Counted from the stretch's first letter, positions 49,736 to 59,883 are shown. The stretch is DNA of 64,000 nucleotides from Leisingera sp. ANG1 (GCF_000203975.2 NZ_AFCF02000009.1:62001-126000), one strand, 5' to 3'. Notes: generated by a model from the sequence alone, not told the origin. Made by a program: numbers and translations.

Positions 49736-50350
49736 TTATCCCTCCAACGACACCCAAAGCACCTTGGCGTCTTCTTTACTGACGGAAACACAGCCGTGGC
49801 CCATGCCGCTGTCATAATAAACGGAATCCCCGGCCCCCATGCGCAACGGCCGGTAATGCTCCGTATAAAGGATCAGCTCCCCGCTCAGCACGAACATGAA
49901 CTCCTCCCCCTGGTGGCGCACCCAATTGTCAAACTCGGTCACATCCCGGGCCTTGATGGTACTGATATAAGGCACCATGCGCTTGCTGGTCAGCTCGCTG
50001 CACAACAGTTCATGATCATAGGTCGAGGTTTCCTTGTGCTCGCCCTCGCCAGTGCGGGTGAAGTCCCGGCGCCCGGTGACGCCGCTTTGACTGGACTGCA
50101 CAAACAACTGCGGTGTTTCCAGTTCTAGCGTCTGCATCAGGCGGCGGATGATCTCGAAACTGGGACGGGTCTGGTTGTTCTCGATCTTGGATAAAGTGGA
50201 CCTGCCAATGGCTGCTGCCTTGGCGGCTTCCTCCAATGTCAGCCCCTTTTCTTTGCGGGCTTCGCGAATCATTTTTCCTAGAACTTCGCCATCCGGGGCC
50301 TCCATGGCCTCGGGGCCCAGTCCTGTTTCTTCTGAGGGAATTGGTTCCAT
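49736..50350 (-). CDS. XRE-family transcriptional regulator with cupin domain
   Basis: 204 residues. A helix-turn-helix of the XRE/Cro type is at about 24-78 (GKMIREARKEKGLTLEEAAK, IGRSTLSKIENNQTRPSFE). A cupin_2 domain is at about 135-200 (HQGEEFMFVLSGELILYTEH, GDSVYYDSGMGHGCVSV) that may bind a small effector or metal. Members of this architecture control amino-acid or amine catabolism. The gene is divergent from lpd with about 170 bases between, where a perfect palindrome overlaps the likely lpd promoter. Control of the glycine-cleavage cluster is therefore likely but unproven. Confidence 0.93.
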   Translation of the reverse strand: MEPIPSEETGLGPEAMEAPDGEVLGKMIREARKEKGLTLEEAAKAAAIGRSTLSKIENNQTRPSFEIIRRLMQTLELETPQLFVQSSQSGVTGRRDFTRTGEGEHKETSTYDHELLCSELTSKRMVPYISTIKARDVTEFDNWVRHQGEEFMFVLSGELILYTEHYRPLRMGAGDSVYYDSGMGHGCVSVSKEDAKVLWVSLEG

Positions 50351-50449
50351 TTCTGCGAATTCTCCTGATCCGCAAACACTTTAGCTTTGATGTATTTTCC
50401 GGTCAAAATTTCCGTGATCGCACTTTTTGTTTGCAAGAGGGAAAAAGTT

Positions 50450-50459
50450 TCCTATAGGA
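50450..50459. promoter_or_regulatory. Palindromic operator candidate upstream of lpd
   Basis: tcctatagga is a perfect 10-base palindrome that contains a possible -10 box (tatagg). A TTGCAA-like -35 lies 16 bases upstream of that box (ttgcaagaggg region). It is placed 64 bases before the lpd ATG, where the divergent XRE-cupin regulator could bind. Confidence 0.35.
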
Positions 50460-50523
50460 GACGCAACGTCGTATACGGCTGAATACGTGCCGGTCCTGAA
50501 CCGCATTTCGGAGGAGAAACCAC

Positions 50524-51906
50524 ATGAGCGCATATGATCTGGTCGTGATCGGAGCCGGTCCGGGCGGTTATGTCGCAGCAATCCGTGCTGCACAGCTGGG
50601 CATGAAGGTTGCCTGTGTCGAAGGCCGCGGCTCGCTGGGCGGCACATGCCTCAACGTTGGCTGCATTCCTTCCAAGGCGCTGCTGACTTCGTCCGCCAAG
50701 TACGCCGAGCTGTCCCACATCGCCGCGCACGGCATTTCCGTTGAGGGCGTCAGCCTGGATCTGGGGGCGCTGATGGCCCGCAAGGACAAAGTTGTTGGCG
50801 ACCTGACCAAGGGCATCGCCTTCCTGTTCAAGAAGAACGGCGTCGACCACATCGAAGGCTGGGCCAGCATTCCGGCCCCCGGCCAAGTGCAAGTGAGTGA
50901 CGTTACCTACACAGCGAAGAACATTCTGATTGCCACCGGTTCGGAACCCAGCCCCCTCCCTGGCGTGGAGATCGACGAGGTGGACGTGCTGAGCAGCACC
51001 GGAGCGCTGGCGCTGGAATCGGCGCCAGAGCATTTGGTGGTGATCGGCGCCGGCGTGATCGGGCTTGAACTCGGTCAGGTCTGGTCACGCCTTGGTTCCA
51101 AGGTGACGGTGGTGGAATACCTCGACCGCGTCCTGCCCGGCATCGATGGCGAGATCGCCAAGCTGTCCCAGCGCGCACTGAGCAAGCGCGGTCTGAAATT
51201 CCAATTGGGCCGCGCGCTGAAGTCCATTGAGAGAGGTGAAAACGGCCTGACCCTGACCCTGGACCGCGTGGGCAAAGACAAAGAAGAGCAAATCGAGGCT
51301 GACAAGGTGCTGATCGCCATCGGCCGCCGTCCGGTGACCCGCGGGCTGGGCCTCGAAGGCCTGGGGGTCTCCATCAACGCGCGAGGCTTCATCGAAGTGG
51401 ATGAAACCTTCCAGACCTCGGTGCCCGGCGTCTTTGCCATTGGCGATTGCGTGCCCGGCCCGATGCTGGCGCATAAGGCCGAGGAAGACGGCGTTGCCTG
51501 CGTCGAGATGCTGGCCGGCGAGCACGGCCATGTGGATTACAACACCGTGCCCGGCGTGGTTTACACCGACCCGGAAGTTGCCTCCGTCGGCCAGACCGAG
51601 GAAGCGCTGAAAGAGGCCGGCACCGAGTACATTTCCGGCAAATTTGCCTTCATGGCGAACTCCCGCGCGCGCTCAACCGGTGAAACTGACGGTGCCGTGA
51701 AGGTGCTGGCAACGCCAGCGGGCAAGATCCTTGGCGCACATATCTGCGGCGCGCATGGCGGCGACCTGATTGCCGAGCTGGTGCTGGCAATGACCAAGGG
51801 CGCAACCGTCGAGGAGGTAGCGCGCACCTGCCACGCACACCCCGCGATGGGCGAGGCGGTGAAAGAAGCCTGCCTCGACGCGCTTGGCCGCGCCATTCAC
51901 GCCTGA
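50524..51906 (+). CDS. lpdA: Dihydrolipoyl dehydrogenase (L-protein of glycine cleavage)
   Basis: 460 residues. FAD-binding GxGxxG is at 10-15 ([13 protein letters not shown]), the redox disulphide is Cys42-Cys47 in [13 protein letters not shown], a second NAD motif is [13 protein letters not shown], then [20 protein letters not shown]. The C-terminal active-site His-Glu lies in [11 protein letters not shown]. It reoxidises dihydrolipoyl GcvH using NAD+. The first gene of the plus-strand unit lpd-lipA-agcS-gcvT-gcvH-gcvP, it probably serves glycine cleavage specifically, since no other lipoyl complex gene is nearby. The ribosome site cggagga precedes ATG 50524. Confidence 0.97.
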   Translation: MSAYDLVVIGAGPGGYVAAIRAAQLGMKVACVEGRGSLGGTCLNVGCIPSKALLTSSAKYAELSHIAAHGISVEGVSLDLGALMARKDKVVGDLTKGIAFLFKKNGVDHIEGWASIPAPGQVQVSDVTYTAKNILIATGSEPSPLPGVEIDEVDVLSSTGALALESAPEHLVVIGAGVIGLELGQVWSRLGSKVTVVEYLDRVLPGIDGEIAKLSQRALSKRGLKFQLGRALKSIERGENGLTLTLDRVGKDKEEQIEADKVLIAIGRRPVTRGLGLEGLGVSINARGFIEVDETFQTSVPGVFAIGDCVPGPMLAHKAEEDGVACVEMLAGEHGHVDYNTVPGVVYTDPEVASVGQTEEALKEAGTEYISGKFAFMANSRARSTGETDGAVKVLATPAGKILGAHICGAHGGDLIAELVLAMTKGATVEEVARTCHAHPAMGEAVKEACLDALGRAIHA

Positions 51907-51922
51907 TCCGGAGGTCCGCCAG

Positions 51923-52867
51923 ATGACGATCCAGCTGCGCCCCCGCCACCCGGAAAAGGCCCACAAGGCCGACAGCGCCATCCCGCGCAAGCCGAAATGG
52001 ATCCGCAAGAAGAAGATCGAAAGCGCGGAATACTATGAGACCCGCAAGCTGATGCGGGAGCATGATCTGGCCACCGTCTGCGAAGAGGCCGCCTGCCCCA
52101 ACATCGGCGAGTGCTGGTCCAAGCGCCACGCCACCATGATGATCATGGGCGAGGTCTGCACCCGCGGCTGCTCATTCTGCAACGTGACCACCGGCAAGCC
52201 GGACACGCTGGATGTGTTTGAGCCAGGCCGGGTTGCTGCGGCGGTCAAGAAGCTGGGACTGCGCCATGTGGTGATCACCTCTGTTGACCGCGATGATCTG
52301 GCGGACGGCGGAGCGGAGCATATCGCCCAAACCATCCGCGCCACCCGCCACCAGAACCCCGGCACCACAATCGAGGTGCTGACCCCGGACTTCCTGGGCA
52401 AAGGCGCGGCCGCTGATGCGGTATTCGAGGCTGCCCCGGACGTTTTCAACCACAACCTGGAAACGGTGCCACGCCTCTACCCGCGTGTGCGCCCTGGCGC
52501 GCGTTATTACACCTCGCTGCGGCTGCTGGATGACGCCAAACGCGCCAACCCGCAGTTGTTCACCAAATCCGGCATCATGGTCGGCCTGGGCGAAACACTG
52601 GAGGACGTGCGCCAGGTGATGGACGACCTGCGCGCGGCCCAGGTCGATTTCCTGACCGTCGGCCAGTATTTGCAGCCCACTCCCAAGCATCACCCGATCG
52701 ACCGCTTCTGGTCGCCGGAGGAGTTTGCGCAGTTGGAACAGATCGCGCGTTCCAAGGGCTTTTTGCATGTGTCAGCGACACCGCTGACCCGCTCTTCGTT
52801 CCACGCGGATGAAGATTTTGCCGCCCTGAAAGAGGCCCGTCAGATGGCCTTGGCAAAGGGCATTTAA
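51923..52867 (+). CDS. lipA: Lipoyl synthase LipA
   Basis: 314 residues from ATG 51923 with a ggagg ribosome site 14 bases upstream. The auxiliary [4Fe-4S] cluster ligands are Cys53, Cys58 and Cys64 ([12 protein letters not shown]). The radical SAM cluster is Cys79, Cys83 and Cys86 (CTRGCSFC). The C-terminal Ser-containing motif is [10 protein letters not shown]. It inserts two sulphur atoms into octanoyl groups on lipoyl carrier proteins such as GcvH. Lying 16 bases after lpd and upstream of gcvTHP, it is well placed to activate the H-protein encoded in the same cluster. The Lys/Arg-rich N-terminus is normal for alphaproteobacterial LipA. Confidence 0.97.
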   Translation: MTIQLRPRHPEKAHKADSAIPRKPKWIRKKKIESAEYYETRKLMREHDLATVCEEAACPNIGECWSKRHATMMIMGEVCTRGCSFCNVTTGKPDTLDVFEPGRVAAAVKKLGLRHVVITSVDRDDLADGGAEHIAQTIRATRHQNPGTTIEVLTPDFLGKGAAADAVFEAAPDVFNHNLETVPRLYPRVRPGARYYTSLRLLDDAKRANPQLFTKSGIMVGLGETLEDVRQVMDDLRAAQVDFLTVGQYLQPTPKHHPIDRFWSPEEFAQLEQIARSKGFLHVSATPLTRSSFHADEDFAALKEARQMALAKGI

Positions 52868-52892
52868 CCTTAACGCAAGCGGGAGGAGACCC

Positions 52893-54263
52893 ATGGAAGC
52901 GTTAAATTCAATCGTAGGAGCCGTAAACGGCGTGGTTTGGGGGCCGATGATGCTGGTCCTCATTCTCGGCGTCGGCTTCTTCCTTCAGGTCGGCCTGAAA
53001 TTCATGCCGATCCGGAAACTGGGCATGGGCTTCGGCCTGATGTTCAAAGGCCGTGAAGGCACCGGCGAAGGCCAGATCACCCCGTTCAACGCACTGATGA
53101 CGGCACTGTCGGCCACAATCGGCACCGGCAACATCGCAGGCGTTGCGACTGCCGTTTTCCTCGGCGGCCCCGGTGCGCTGTTCTGGATGTGGATGACCGC
53201 GCTGGTCGGCATGGCCACTAAGTATTCCGAAGCTGTTTGCGCGGTGAAATTCCGCGAGCGGGACGAAGAAGGCAACTATGTCGGTGGCCCGATGTACTAC
53301 ATCAAGAACGGCCTCGGCGCGAAATGGGCCTGGCTGGGTGTTGCTTTTGCCGTGTTCGGCTCCATCGCGGCCTTCGGCATCGGCAACGGAGTACAAGCCA
53401 ACGGTGTGGCGCAAGTGCTGGAAACAAACTTCGGCTTCAACACCTCTGTCACCGGCGTAGTTCTGATGGTGCTGACCGGCGCTGTGATCCTGGGCGGCAT
53501 CACCCGCATCGGCGCAGTGGCTGGCAAGCTGGTTCCGTTCATGGCGGTCAGCTACATCATTGCGGGCCTGATCGTGCTGGTCATCAACGCAGACGCTATC
53601 GGCGCCGCGTTCGGCTTGGTGTTCACCCATGCCTTCACCCCGTCGGCAGCCGAAGGCGGCTTTGCCGGTGCGGCGGTCTGGGCCGCGATCCGCTTTGGTG
53701 TGGCCCGCGGTGTGTTCTCCAACGAAGCGGGCCTCGGCTCCGCCCCGATTGCGCACGCAGCGGCTGAGACCAAAGGTCCGGTCAACCAGGGCCTGATCGC
53801 GATGCTGGGCACCTTCATCGACACCATCATTGTCTGCTCGATCACCGGCCTGGCGATCATCGCCTCCGGCGCCTGGACCTCGGGTGAATCCGGTGCGGCG
53901 TTGACCTCGCTGGCGTTCGAAACCTCGCTGCCCGGCTTCGGTGGCTACCTGATCGCAATCGCTCTGTCGATCTTTGCCTTCACCACCATCCTTGGTTGGT
54001 CCTATTATGGCGAGAAGTGCATGGAGTTCCTGTTCGGTGTGAAGGTCATGCTGCCCTACCGCATCCTGTGGATCATCGCGATTTACTTCGGTGCAACCGC
54101 CGATCTGGGCTTCATCTGGCTGCTGGCTGACACGCTGAACGCGATGATGGCCATCCCGAACCTGATCGCCCTGGCGCTGCTGAGCCCGATCGTCTTCAAG
54201 GTGACGAAAGAGTTCTTTGCCACCGGCGGCAAATCGGAAGAAGCCGGCCACGCTGCCGAGTAA
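52893..54263 (+). CDS. Sodium:alanine/glycine symporter (AGCS family)
   Basis: 456 residues with about eleven hydrophobic segments. AGCS blocks are clear: GVGFFLQVGLKFMPIRKL near the N-terminus, ALMTALSATIGTGNIAGVAT, GGPGALFWMWMTALVGMATK, GGPMYYIKNGLG, ARGVFSNEAGLGSAPIAHAA and TILGWSYYGEKCMEFLFG. Such carriers import alanine or glycine with Na+. Between lipA and gcvT in one direction, it is very probably the glycine importer that feeds the cleavage system; glycine against alanine cannot be decided by eye. Ribosome site ggaggag lies before ATG 52893. Confidence 0.94.
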   Translation: MEALNSIVGAVNGVVWGPMMLVLILGVGFFLQVGLKFMPIRKLGMGFGLMFKGREGTGEGQITPFNALMTALSATIGTGNIAGVATAVFLGGPGALFWMWMTALVGMATKYSEAVCAVKFRERDEEGNYVGGPMYYIKNGLGAKWAWLGVAFAVFGSIAAFGIGNGVQANGVAQVLETNFGFNTSVTGVVLMVLTGAVILGGITRIGAVAGKLVPFMAVSYIIAGLIVLVINADAIGAAFGLVFTHAFTPSAAEGGFAGAAVWAAIRFGVARGVFSNEAGLGSAPIAHAAAETKGPVNQGLIAMLGTFIDTIIVCSITGLAIIASGAWTSGESGAALTSLAFETSLPGFGGYLIAIALSIFAFTTILGWSYYGEKCMEFLFGVKVMLPYRILWIIAIYFGATADLGFIWLLADTLNAMMAIPNLIALALLSPIVFKVTKEFFATGGKSEEAGHAAE

Positions 54264-54271
54264 GCTCTCCG

Positions 54272-54294
54272 GGAGGGCGCGTCCTGCGCCCTCC
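54272..54294 (+). terminator. Hairpin after the AGCS symporter gene
   Basis: ggagggcgc pairs with gcgccctcc around a 5-base loop, a 9-bp perfect stem 8 bases past the stop. No T-run follows, so partial attenuation or 3' protection between agcS and gcvT is more likely than full termination. Confidence 0.5.
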
Positions 54295-54332
54295 TCCACC
54301 CCGAAACCCTAGTAATTCAAAGGCTGCACAGG

Positions 54333-55430
54333 ATGACCGACGCACCCAAACGCACCCCGCTTTATGACCTGCACGTCGAGCTTGGCGGCAAAATGGTCGA
54401 CTTCGCCGGCTGGGAAATGCCGGTCCAGTATCCCATGGGCATCATGGGCGAGCACAAGCAGTGCCGTGAAAAAGCAGCGTTGTTTGACGTTTCCCACATG
54501 GGCCAGGTGATCCTGCGCGGTGAAAACGTGGGCGAGAAGCTGGAAACGCTCTGCCCGCAGGCCTATGCCACCCTCAAGGAAGGCAAGGCGCGCTACGGCT
54601 TCTTCACCAACGAGGGCGGCGGCATCATGGACGACCTGATTGTCTCCAACGCTGGCGATCATTACTTTGTGGTGGTGAACGCCGCCCTGCGCCACCAGGA
54701 CATCCCGCATATGCAGGCCAATCTGGACGGTGTCGAAGTAACCGAGATCTTCGATCGCGCGCTGGTTGCCGTTCAAGGCCCCAAGGCCGAGGACGTTGTC
54801 GGCGAGCTGTGCCCCGCAGCCCGTGAACTGAAGTTCATGGAGACCGCCATTGCCGAGATCGGCGGTGTCGAATGCCGCATCTCCCGCCTGGGCTACACCG
54901 GCGAGGACGGCTACGAGATCTCGATCCCGGAAGCCGACGCGATCCGCGTGTCCAAGCTATTCCTGGCCCATGACGACTGCGAGCCCGCAGGCCTGGGCGC
55001 CCGCGACAGCCTGCGCTTGGAAGCCGGCCTCTGCCTCTATGGCAACGACATCGACCAGTCGACCTCGCCGATCGAGGCGTCGCTGTCTTGGGCAATCCAG
55101 AAGCGCCGCAAGGAAGAAGGCGGCTTCCCCGGTGCCGACCGGATCCAGAAGGAACTGGCCGAAGGCGCCGCCAAGAAACTGGTCGGCATCAAGCCCGAAG
55201 GCCGTGCCCCTGCCCGCCAGGGCGTGGAAATCCAAAGCGAAAGCGGCGATACTCTGGGCGCCATCACCTCTGGCAGCTTCGGCCCCACTGTCGGCGGCCC
55301 GGTTGCCATGGGCTATGTTGCGGCGGATCACAGCGCCGCAGGCACCAAGGTGAATCTCATCATCCGCGGCAAGGCGCAGCCGGCTGAAATCGTCGCCCTG
55401 CCCTTCGTTACTCAGAACTACAAACGCTAA
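54333..55430 (+). CDS. gcvT: Aminomethyltransferase GcvT (T-protein)
   Basis: 365 residues. Family blocks are LYDLHVELGGKMVDFAGWEM, MGIMGEHKQCREKAALFDVS, HMGQVILRGENV, MDDLIVSNAGDHYFVVVNA, ISRLGYTGEDGYEISIP, ARDSLRLEAGLCLYGND and ITSGSFGPTVGGPVAMGYV. It transfers the methylene group from aminomethyl-lipoyl GcvH to tetrahydrofolate and releases ammonia. Folate-binding Asp and Arg regions are intact. It begins the gcvT-gcvH-gcvP set, 21 bases before gcvH, and follows the symporter across a hairpin. Confidence 0.97.
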   Translation: MTDAPKRTPLYDLHVELGGKMVDFAGWEMPVQYPMGIMGEHKQCREKAALFDVSHMGQVILRGENVGEKLETLCPQAYATLKEGKARYGFFTNEGGGIMDDLIVSNAGDHYFVVVNAALRHQDIPHMQANLDGVEVTEIFDRALVAVQGPKAEDVVGELCPAARELKFMETAIAEIGGVECRISRLGYTGEDGYEISIPEADAIRVSKLFLAHDDCEPAGLGARDSLRLEAGLCLYGNDIDQSTSPIEASLSWAIQKRRKEEGGFPGADRIQKELAEGAAKKLVGIKPEGRAPARQGVEIQSESGDTLGAITSGSFGPTVGGPVAMGYVAADHSAAGTKVNLIIRGKAQPAEIVALPFVTQNYKR

Positions 55431-55451
55431 GACATCATCAGGAGAGTCAAC

Positions 55452-55817
55452 ATGGCCACCTATTACTCTGAAGAGCATGAATGGATCACCGTCGAAGGTG
55501 ACGTGGCAACCCTGGGCATCACCCAGCACGCCGCCGACCAGCTGGGCGAAGTTGTTTTCGTCGAACAGCGCGAAGCGGGTGAAGAGTTCGAAAAAGGCGG
55601 CGAGATCGGCGTCATCGAGTCGGTGAAAGCAGCCTCCGAAATCTACGCGCCGCTGGACGGCGAAGTGGTCGAGGTGAACGAAGCCCTGGCCGACAACCCC
55701 GGCGCCCTGAACGAAAGCCCGGAAGGCGACGCCTGGATCTACAAGATCAAGCTGTCGGACGCGTCGCAGCTGGACGATCTGATGGATCTGGACGGCTACA
55801 AAGCCCTGATCGGCTAA
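55452..55817 (+). CDS. gcvH: Glycine cleavage H-protein GcvH
   Basis: 121 residues, normal length. The lipoyl-bearing Lys59 lies in [13 protein letters not shown], with [17 protein letters not shown] at the N-terminus and [14 protein letters not shown] after it. It shuttles the aminomethyl group between GcvP, GcvT and Lpd on its lipoyl arm. The ribosome site aggaga precedes ATG 55452. A strong GC hairpin follows between gcvH and gcvP. Confidence 0.98.
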   Translation: MATYYSEEHEWITVEGDVATLGITQHAADQLGEVVFVEQREAGEEFEKGGEIGVIESVKAASEIYAPLDGEVVEVNEALADNPGALNESPEGDAWIYKIKLSDASQLDDLMDLDGYKALIG

Positions 55818-55826
55818 GCACCCCCT

Positions 55827-55850
55827 CCCCGCCGGAACCGTCCGGCGGGG
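55827..55850 (+). terminator. Hairpin between gcvH and gcvP
   Basis: ccccgccgga pairs with tccggcgggg around a 4-base loop, a 10-bp perfect stem without a following T-run. It may protect the abundant gcvH message or reduce read-through to gcvP. Confidence 0.5.
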
Positions 55851-55878
55851 TCCATTGCCCCAGACAAGGACCTCTGTA

Positions 55879-58737
55879 ATGGCCTTCAAACTTACCGATT
55901 ACGAAGCCTATGACTTCGCCAACCGGCGCCATATCGGCCCGTCTCCGACCGAGATGCGGGATATGCTGCAGGTGATCGGCTTCAAAACCCTGGACGAGCT
56001 GATCGACGCCACCGTGCCGCCCGCCATCCGCCAGAAAGAGGCGCTGGACTGGGGCCCGGCAATGACCGAGCGCGACGCCCTCTTCCACATGAAGCAGGTG
56101 GCCTCCAAGAACAAAGTGCTGACCTCGCTGATCGGCCAGGGCTACTACGGCACCACCACCCCGGCGCCGATCCTGCGCAACATCCTGGAAAACCCGGCTT
56201 GGTACACTGCATATACTCCCTATCAGCCGGAAATCTCCCAGGGCCGTCTTGAGGCGCTTCTGAACTTCCAGACGATGGTCAGCGATCTGACCGGCCTGGA
56301 TGTTGCCAACGCCTCGCTGCTGGACGAAGCCACCGCCGCTGCCGAAGCCATGGCAATGGCGCATCGCGGCTCGCGCTCCAAGGCGAACAACGCGGCCTTC
56401 TTCGTCGACAAGAACTGCCACCCGCAGACCGTCGCCGTGATCCAGACCCGCGCCGAGCCTTTGGGCATCGACGTGGTGGTTGCCGATCCGGACGAGCTGG
56501 ACCCGGGCGCGGTCTTCGGTGCGATATTCCAGTACCCCGGCACCTACGGCCACGTGCGCGATTTCACCAAGGAAATCGAAGCCATTCACGAGCACAAGGG
56601 CATCGCCGTTGTCGCCGCCGACATCCTGGCGCTGGCATTGCTGAAGTCGCCCGGCGAAATGGGTGCGGATATTGCCATCGGCTCCACCCAGCGTTTCGGC
56701 GTTCCGATGGGCTATGGCGGCCCGCACGCAGCCTACATGGCGACCACCGACAAGCTGAAGCGCGCCATGCCCGGCCGCATTATCGGCGTGTCGGTCGACG
56801 CCCGCGGCAACAAGGCCTACCGCCTGGCGCTGCAGACCCGCGAACAGCACATCCGCCGCGAAAAAGCCAACTCCAACGTCTGTACCGCACAGGCATTGCT
56901 GGCTGTCATCGCGTCGATGTACGCGGTCTACCACGGCCCCGACGGCATCAAGGCAATTGCCCAGTCGGTGCACCGCAAGACCTCGCGCCTGGCCGCGGGG
57001 CTGGAGGAGCACGGTTTCAAGGTGGAGCCGGAAGTCTTCTTCGACACAATCACCGTCGAGGTTGGCCCGCTGCAGAAAACTGTCATGGAGGCAGCCGTTG
57101 CCCGCGGCGTGAACCTGCGCAAGATCGGCGACAGCCACGTCGGCGTCTCGCTGGACGAGCAGACCCGCCCGGAAACCATCGAAGCGGTCTGGGGTGCTTT
57201 CGGCATCGAGAAGAAGGACGACAGCGTCAAGAACCGCGCCTACCGCCTGCCGGACTATGCGCTGCGTGAAAGCGAGTACCTGACTCACCCGATCTTCCAC
57301 AAGAACCGGGCCGAGGCAGAGATCACCCGCTACATGCGCCGCTTGGCCGACCGCGACCTGGCGCTGGACCGTGCAATGATCCCGCTGGGGTCCTGCACCA
57401 TGAAGCTGAACGCGACCATCGAGATGATCCCGGTCACCTGGCCGGAATTCGGCAACCTGCACCCCTTCTGCCCGGAAGACCAGGCGCAGGGCTACCACCA
57501 GATGATCGCCGATCTGAACGACAAGCTCTGCCAGATCACCGGCTATGACGCGATCTCCCAGCAGCCGAACTCCGGTGCGCAGGGCGAATACGCGGGCCTC
57601 TTGACCATCCGCAACTATCACGCGGCCCGGGGTGAAGCACACCGCAACATCTGCCTGATCCCGACCTCCGCGCACGGCACCAACCCGGCGTCGGCACAGA
57701 TGGTGGGCTACAAGGTGGTTCCGGTGAAATCGGACGACAGCGGCAACATCGACGTCGCCGACTTCCGCGCCAAGGCCGAGGAGCATTCCGCAAACCTCGC
57801 GGCCTGCATGATCACTTACCCGTCGACCCACGGCGTGTTCGAGGAAACCGTGCAGGAAGTCTGCCAGATCACCCATGATCATGGCGGTCAGGTCTACATC
57901 GACGGCGCCAACATGAACGCCATGGTGGGCCTCGCGCAGCCGGGCAAGATTGGCGGCGACGTTTCGCACTTGAACCTGCACAAGACCTTCTGCATTCCGC
58001 ATGGCGGCGGCGGCCCTGGCATGGGTCCGATCGGCGTCAAGGCGCATCTGGAAGAGCACCTGCCGGGGCACCCGGAGTACGGCACTGCAGTCGGTCCGGT
58101 TTCGGCGGCTCCGTTCGGCTCGCCCTCGATCCTGCCGGTCAGCTGGGCCTACTGTCTGCTGATGGGCGGCGAGGGTCTGACCCAGGCGACCAAAGTTGCG
58201 ATCCTGAACGCGAACTACATCGCAGCCCGTCTCAAGGATGCCTACAAAATCCTTTACACCTCGGAAACGGGCCGTGTGGCGCATGAGTGCATCCTGGACA
58301 CCCGCCCGCTGAACGATGAAGGCCACGTCACCGTGGACGACATCGCCAAGCGTCTGGTCGACTCGGGCTTCCACGCCCCGACCATGTCCTGGCCTGTGGC
58401 CGGCACGCTGATGGTAGAACCAACCGAATCCGAGCCCAAGGATGAGCTGGACCGCTTCTGCGACGCCATGCTGTCGATCCGCTCGGAGGCGCAGGACATC
58501 ATCGACGGCAAGATCGACCCCGAAAACAACCCCCTGAAGCACGCGCCGCACACGGTGCGCGACCTGGTGGGTGAATGGGATCGTCCCTACAGCCGCGAAC
58601 AGGCCTGCTTCCCGCCGGGCAACCTCGGCGTCGACAAATACTGGCCGGCCGTGAACCGGGTCGACAACGCCTATGGCGACCGTCACCTGATCTGCACCTG
58701 CCCGCCGATGTCGGACTACGAAGAAGCTGAAGCCTGA
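55879..58737 (+). CDS. gcvP: Glycine dehydrogenase (decarboxylating) GcvP, single-chain P-protein
   Basis: 952 residues from ATG 55879; the frame is open for eight codons further upstream without a better start. It is the long fused form (N- and C-terminal halves in one chain). Landmarks are [72 protein letters not shown] and the PLP lysine Lys702 in [20 protein letters not shown]. It decarboxylates glycine and loads the aminomethyl group on GcvH. Last gene of the cluster; a hairpin follows 16 bases after its stop. Confidence 0.98.
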   Translation: MAFKLTDYEAYDFANRRHIGPSPTEMRDMLQVIGFKTLDELIDATVPPAIRQKEALDWGPAMTERDALFHMKQVASKNKVLTSLIGQGYYGTTTPAPILRNILENPAWYTAYTPYQPEISQGRLEALLNFQTMVSDLTGLDVANASLLDEATAAAEAMAMAHRGSRSKANNAAFFVDKNCHPQTVAVIQTRAEPLGIDVVVADPDELDPGAVFGAIFQYPGTYGHVRDFTKEIEAIHEHKGIAVVAADILALALLKSPGEMGADIAIGSTQRFGVPMGYGGPHAAYMATTDKLKRAMPGRIIGVSVDARGNKAYRLALQTREQHIRREKANSNVCTAQALLAVIASMYAVYHGPDGIKAIAQSVHRKTSRLAAGLEEHGFKVEPEVFFDTITVEVGPLQKTVMEAAVARGVNLRKIGDSHVGVSLDEQTRPETIEAVWGAFGIEKKDDSVKNRAYRLPDYALRESEYLTHPIFHKNRAEAEITRYMRRLADRDLALDRAMIPLGSCTMKLNATIEMIPVTWPEFGNLHPFCPEDQAQGYHQMIADLNDKLCQITGYDAISQQPNSGAQGEYAGLLTIRNYHAARGEAHRNICLIPTSAHGTNPASAQMVGYKVVPVKSDDSGNIDVADFRAKAEEHSANLAACMITYPSTHGVFEETVQEVCQITHDHGGQVYIDGANMNAMVGLAQPGKIGGDVSHLNLHKTFCIPHGGGGPGMGPIGVKAHLEEHLPGHPEYGTAVGPVSAAPFGSPSILPVSWAYCLLMGGEGLTQATKVAILNANYIAARLKDAYKILYTSETGRVAHECILDTRPLNDEGHVTVDDIAKRLVDSGFHAPTMSWPVAGTLMVEPTESEPKDELDRFCDAMLSIRSEAQDIIDGKIDPENNPLKHAPHTVRDLVGEWDRPYSREQACFPPGNLGVDKYWPAVNRVDNAYGDRHLICTCPPMSDYEEAEA

Positions 58738-58752
58738 TCAAACAGGCTTTCT

Positions 58753-58777
58753 GCCCCGCCGGCCTGTCCGGCGGGGC
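58753..58777 (+). terminator. Hairpin after gcvP
   Basis: gccccgccgg pairs with ccggcggggc around a 5-base loop, a 10-bp perfect stem ending the glycine-cleavage cluster. No T-run follows, as with the other GC hairpins of this cluster. Confidence 0.55.
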
Positions 58778-58805
58778 ACCCCGCATGACCCGCTCAGAGG
58801 AGAGA

Positions 58806-59813
58806 ATGATGTCCCGTCTCGAACCGCTGATCGTGCCAGCGCCCCGGCAATCCGCTGACAGCGCGGCACAGGCCCGCTTCCACGATGTCGAAATCATTCT
58901 GCCGCAGCCAGATTCCCCCGCCGCGGCCCAGATGATCTGCGAAATCTTCCGCGCCGCCAATGATCTGTTCCCCGACAGCGGCTACCGCACCGCCGTGCGC
59001 AATCTGGCCTCGCATATGCGTACCGTGCCGGAGGGCTGGAAACCGCAGACCGTCATTTTCCTCGGTGGCATTTCCAACCGCTGGCCGCTGAACTCCGGCG
59101 AGAAAGCCAGCCTGCAGCGGATCTGCCGCCAGGCACAGCGCTGCCTGTTTGCCGGCAGTGCCATTTTCCTGCTGCCGGAAACCGGCCTGAATGCCGCTAT
59201 CGAGACCGCGGTACATACAAATTTTGCCGCCGCCGCGGAAGAGGAGCAGATGATCTGCGCTCCGTCAGGCACGTTGACCACCTCGGCAGGCCGCATCAGC
59301 ACAGCGGTCAGCAGTTTCGCTGCGCTGCGCGTGCTTGCGGCTTTCCTGCGCGCTGACCGCGGCGCCTTCATCGCTGATGCAGTCTGCGACTACCTGGGCC
59401 TTGCCTTTGGCCCGGCCTCTGAACAGTCCAAGGTCTCCTTGCAGCTGCGTCAGACAGCCGGCGGCGACGCGCTGGTGGTCAAGATCCTCGACCTGATGCA
59501 GCAGAACCTGGAAGAGCCGCTTTTGATCCGCGACATCGCTCAGCAGGCCGGGGTTTCTCCGCGCAAGCTGGAACGCCGCTTCCAGCAGAAAGCACAGACC
59601 AGCCCGCTTGCGGCCTACCGAAAGCTGCGCATCGAAAAGGCGCGCCAGCTTTTGTTGCACACCACCCTGCCGCTGGCCGAGATTGTGGCCGCCACCGGCT
59701 TTGGCTCGCGCAGCAGCCTGACGGAATGGTTCAAACGTGAGTACAAAACCAGCCCGCAGGCATTCCGCAAACAATATTATGCTGACCGGCATCCGGCAGG
59801 CTCGCTGGCCTGA
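58806..59813 (+). CDS. GlxA/AraC-family transcriptional regulator
   Basis: 335 residues from ATG 58806, which follows an agaggag ribosome site (ATG 58785 would add seven residues). Residues about 20-205 form a DJ-1/PfpI-like domain (VEIILPQPDSPAAAQMICEI, TVIFLGGISNRWPL, LFAGSAIFLLPETG). An AraC-type double helix-turn-helix is at about 225-325 (EEPLLIRDIAQQAGVSPRKL, LPLAEIVAATGFGSRSSLTE). Relatives control catabolism of glycine betaine, choline and related amines. It lies between gcvP and the convergent polyamine-type ABC importer genes, so either neighbour could be a target; the sequence does not decide. Confidence 0.93.
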   Translation: MMSRLEPLIVPAPRQSADSAAQARFHDVEIILPQPDSPAAAQMICEIFRAANDLFPDSGYRTAVRNLASHMRTVPEGWKPQTVIFLGGISNRWPLNSGEKASLQRICRQAQRCLFAGSAIFLLPETGLNAAIETAVHTNFAAAAEEEQMICAPSGTLTTSAGRISTAVSSFAALRVLAAFLRADRGAFIADAVCDYLGLAFGPASEQSKVSLQLRQTAGGDALVVKILDLMQQNLEEPLLIRDIAQQAGVSPRKLERRFQQKAQTSPLAAYRKLRIEKARQLLLHTTLPLAEIVAATGFGSRSSLTEWFKREYKTSPQAFRKQYYADRHPAGSLA

Positions 59814-59835
59814 GCACAGCCGGTCCTGGCAACTG

Positions 59836-59866
59836 AAAAGGCGGCCCCTTCGGGCCGCCTTTGGTG
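59836..59866. terminator. Bidirectional rho-independent terminator
   Basis: aaaggcggccc pairs with gggccgccttt around a 4-base loop (cttc), an 11-bp stem with T-rich flanks in both directions (ttggtgttt on plus, tttt run on minus). It separates the AraC-type gene from the convergent ABC permease gene. Confidence 0.85.
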
Positions 59867-59883
59867 TTTCAGGGCAGAGGAGT

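Noticed and set aside
50351-54332. Glycine riboswitch upstream of the glycine-cleavage genes
   Set aside because: I looked before lpd, agcS and gcvT; the gaps before agcS and gcvT are 25-70 bases, too short for the aptamer, and the 170 bases before lpd show no aptamer-like conserved core.
55747-58686. 979-codon open frame on the minus strand
   Set aside because: Complete antisense of gcvP, whose plus-strand protein has all P-protein motifs; long antisense frames are common in GC-rich genes.
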